NCBI GenBank assembly: GCA_003222555.1
Contig: QHWL01000683.1
Location: forward strand, 1 to 5,436
Source of the DNA: Acidobacteriota bacterium
GTDB taxonomy: Bacteria; Acidobacteriota; Vicinamibacteria; Vicinamibacterales; CAVVIG01
Direction: 5' to 3'
DNA: 5,436 bases
Below are positions 5,306 through 5,436 of this stretch, piece by piece. How positions within the stretch are numbered: the stretch's first letter is position 1; the number at the start of each line of letters is the position of its first letter. Below the pieces are notes generated by a model that saw nothing but the letters and a program-made list of their open reading frames with translations, did not search any database and was not told where the DNA came from. Position numbers and translations under genes: made by a program.

Positions 5306-5378
5306 CAACCGTTGTATCCGGGTCTTTGTTTTCAGCCGTGGGCGTTCGCGCGCGCCGTCGACGGGAGGCGCAGACCCG

Positions 5379-5436
5379 CTAGTACAGCTGGCGCCACGTG
5401 TAAAACAACGCGGCATTGAAGGCCTGAATCGCCGCG
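5379..5436 (-). CDS. C-terminal end of an unidentified protein
   Basis: On the minus strand, one frame from the window edge reads AAIQAFNAALFYTWRQLY and stops at TAG (5379-5381). The peptide has natural amphipathic and aromatic composition, unlike the arginine- and proline-rich shadow frames common here. A terminator follows 73 bases downstream, as expected for a gene end. With only 18 residues the family cannot be recognised. It could also be a chance open stretch, since 57 bases is too short for a firm call. Confidence 0.45.
   Translation of the reverse strand, partial: AAIQAFNAALFYTWRQLY

Noticed and set aside
5319..5378. 7-bp inverted repeat CGGGTCT/AGACCCG just after the right-edge stop codon
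   Set aside because: The arms are short and 46 bases apart, which is within chance expectation for this GC content.

Overview
The window looks like chromosomal DNA from a high-GC Gram-negative bacterium. The gene set, the protein sequences and the style of the intergenic repeats are most like Acidobacteriota, perhaps the Vicinamibacteria lineage. That placement is an inference from remembered family resemblance, not from a search. Every credible gene is on the minus strand, so the text below follows transcription from high to low coordinates.

Right edge (5436-5154): the last 18 codons of an unidentified gene end at 5379. A spacer of about 220 bases follows, with two hairpins. One is a perfect 11-bp palindrome (5281-5305) that works as an intrinsic terminator on either strand. 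The next gene starts at ATG 5153, with a consensus TATAAT only 10 nt upstream and no Shine-Dalgarno sequence, so its mRNA is probably leaderless.

5153-2600: one gene of about 850 codons for an exported or membrane-anchored protein. Its order is an N-terminal hydrophobic segment, a long TPR array, a gluzincin-type metallopeptidase domain (HELAH plus a downstream TEG glutamate; peptidase MA-like), then a second TPR array. As given it is broken into three open frames by two frameshifts, near 3961 and 3224.

2549-1781: a secreted DUF4159 protein with a signal peptide, broken by a third frameshift near 2000. A short REP-like palindrome lies between it and the peptidase gene.

1784-1692: an AT-rich spacer made almost entirely of two heptanucleotide tandem arrays that are imperfect reverse complements of each other.

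1680-1: an intact MoxR-family AAA+ ATPase, then a DUF58 protein with a VWA-like metal site that runs off the left edge. They are 3 nt apart and certainly co-transcribed.

DUF4159, MoxR and DUF58 together resemble the front of the MoxR/Bat ('aerotolerance-like') clusters, which usually continue with VWA membrane proteins beyond the window. A plausible reading is a MoxR chaperone and its DUF58 partner acting with cell-envelope proteins, including the TPR metallopeptidase. No function has been shown for this particular arrangement. All three frameshifts fall in the two upstream genes and none in MoxR or DUF58, so either those genes are decaying or the consensus contains indel errors.
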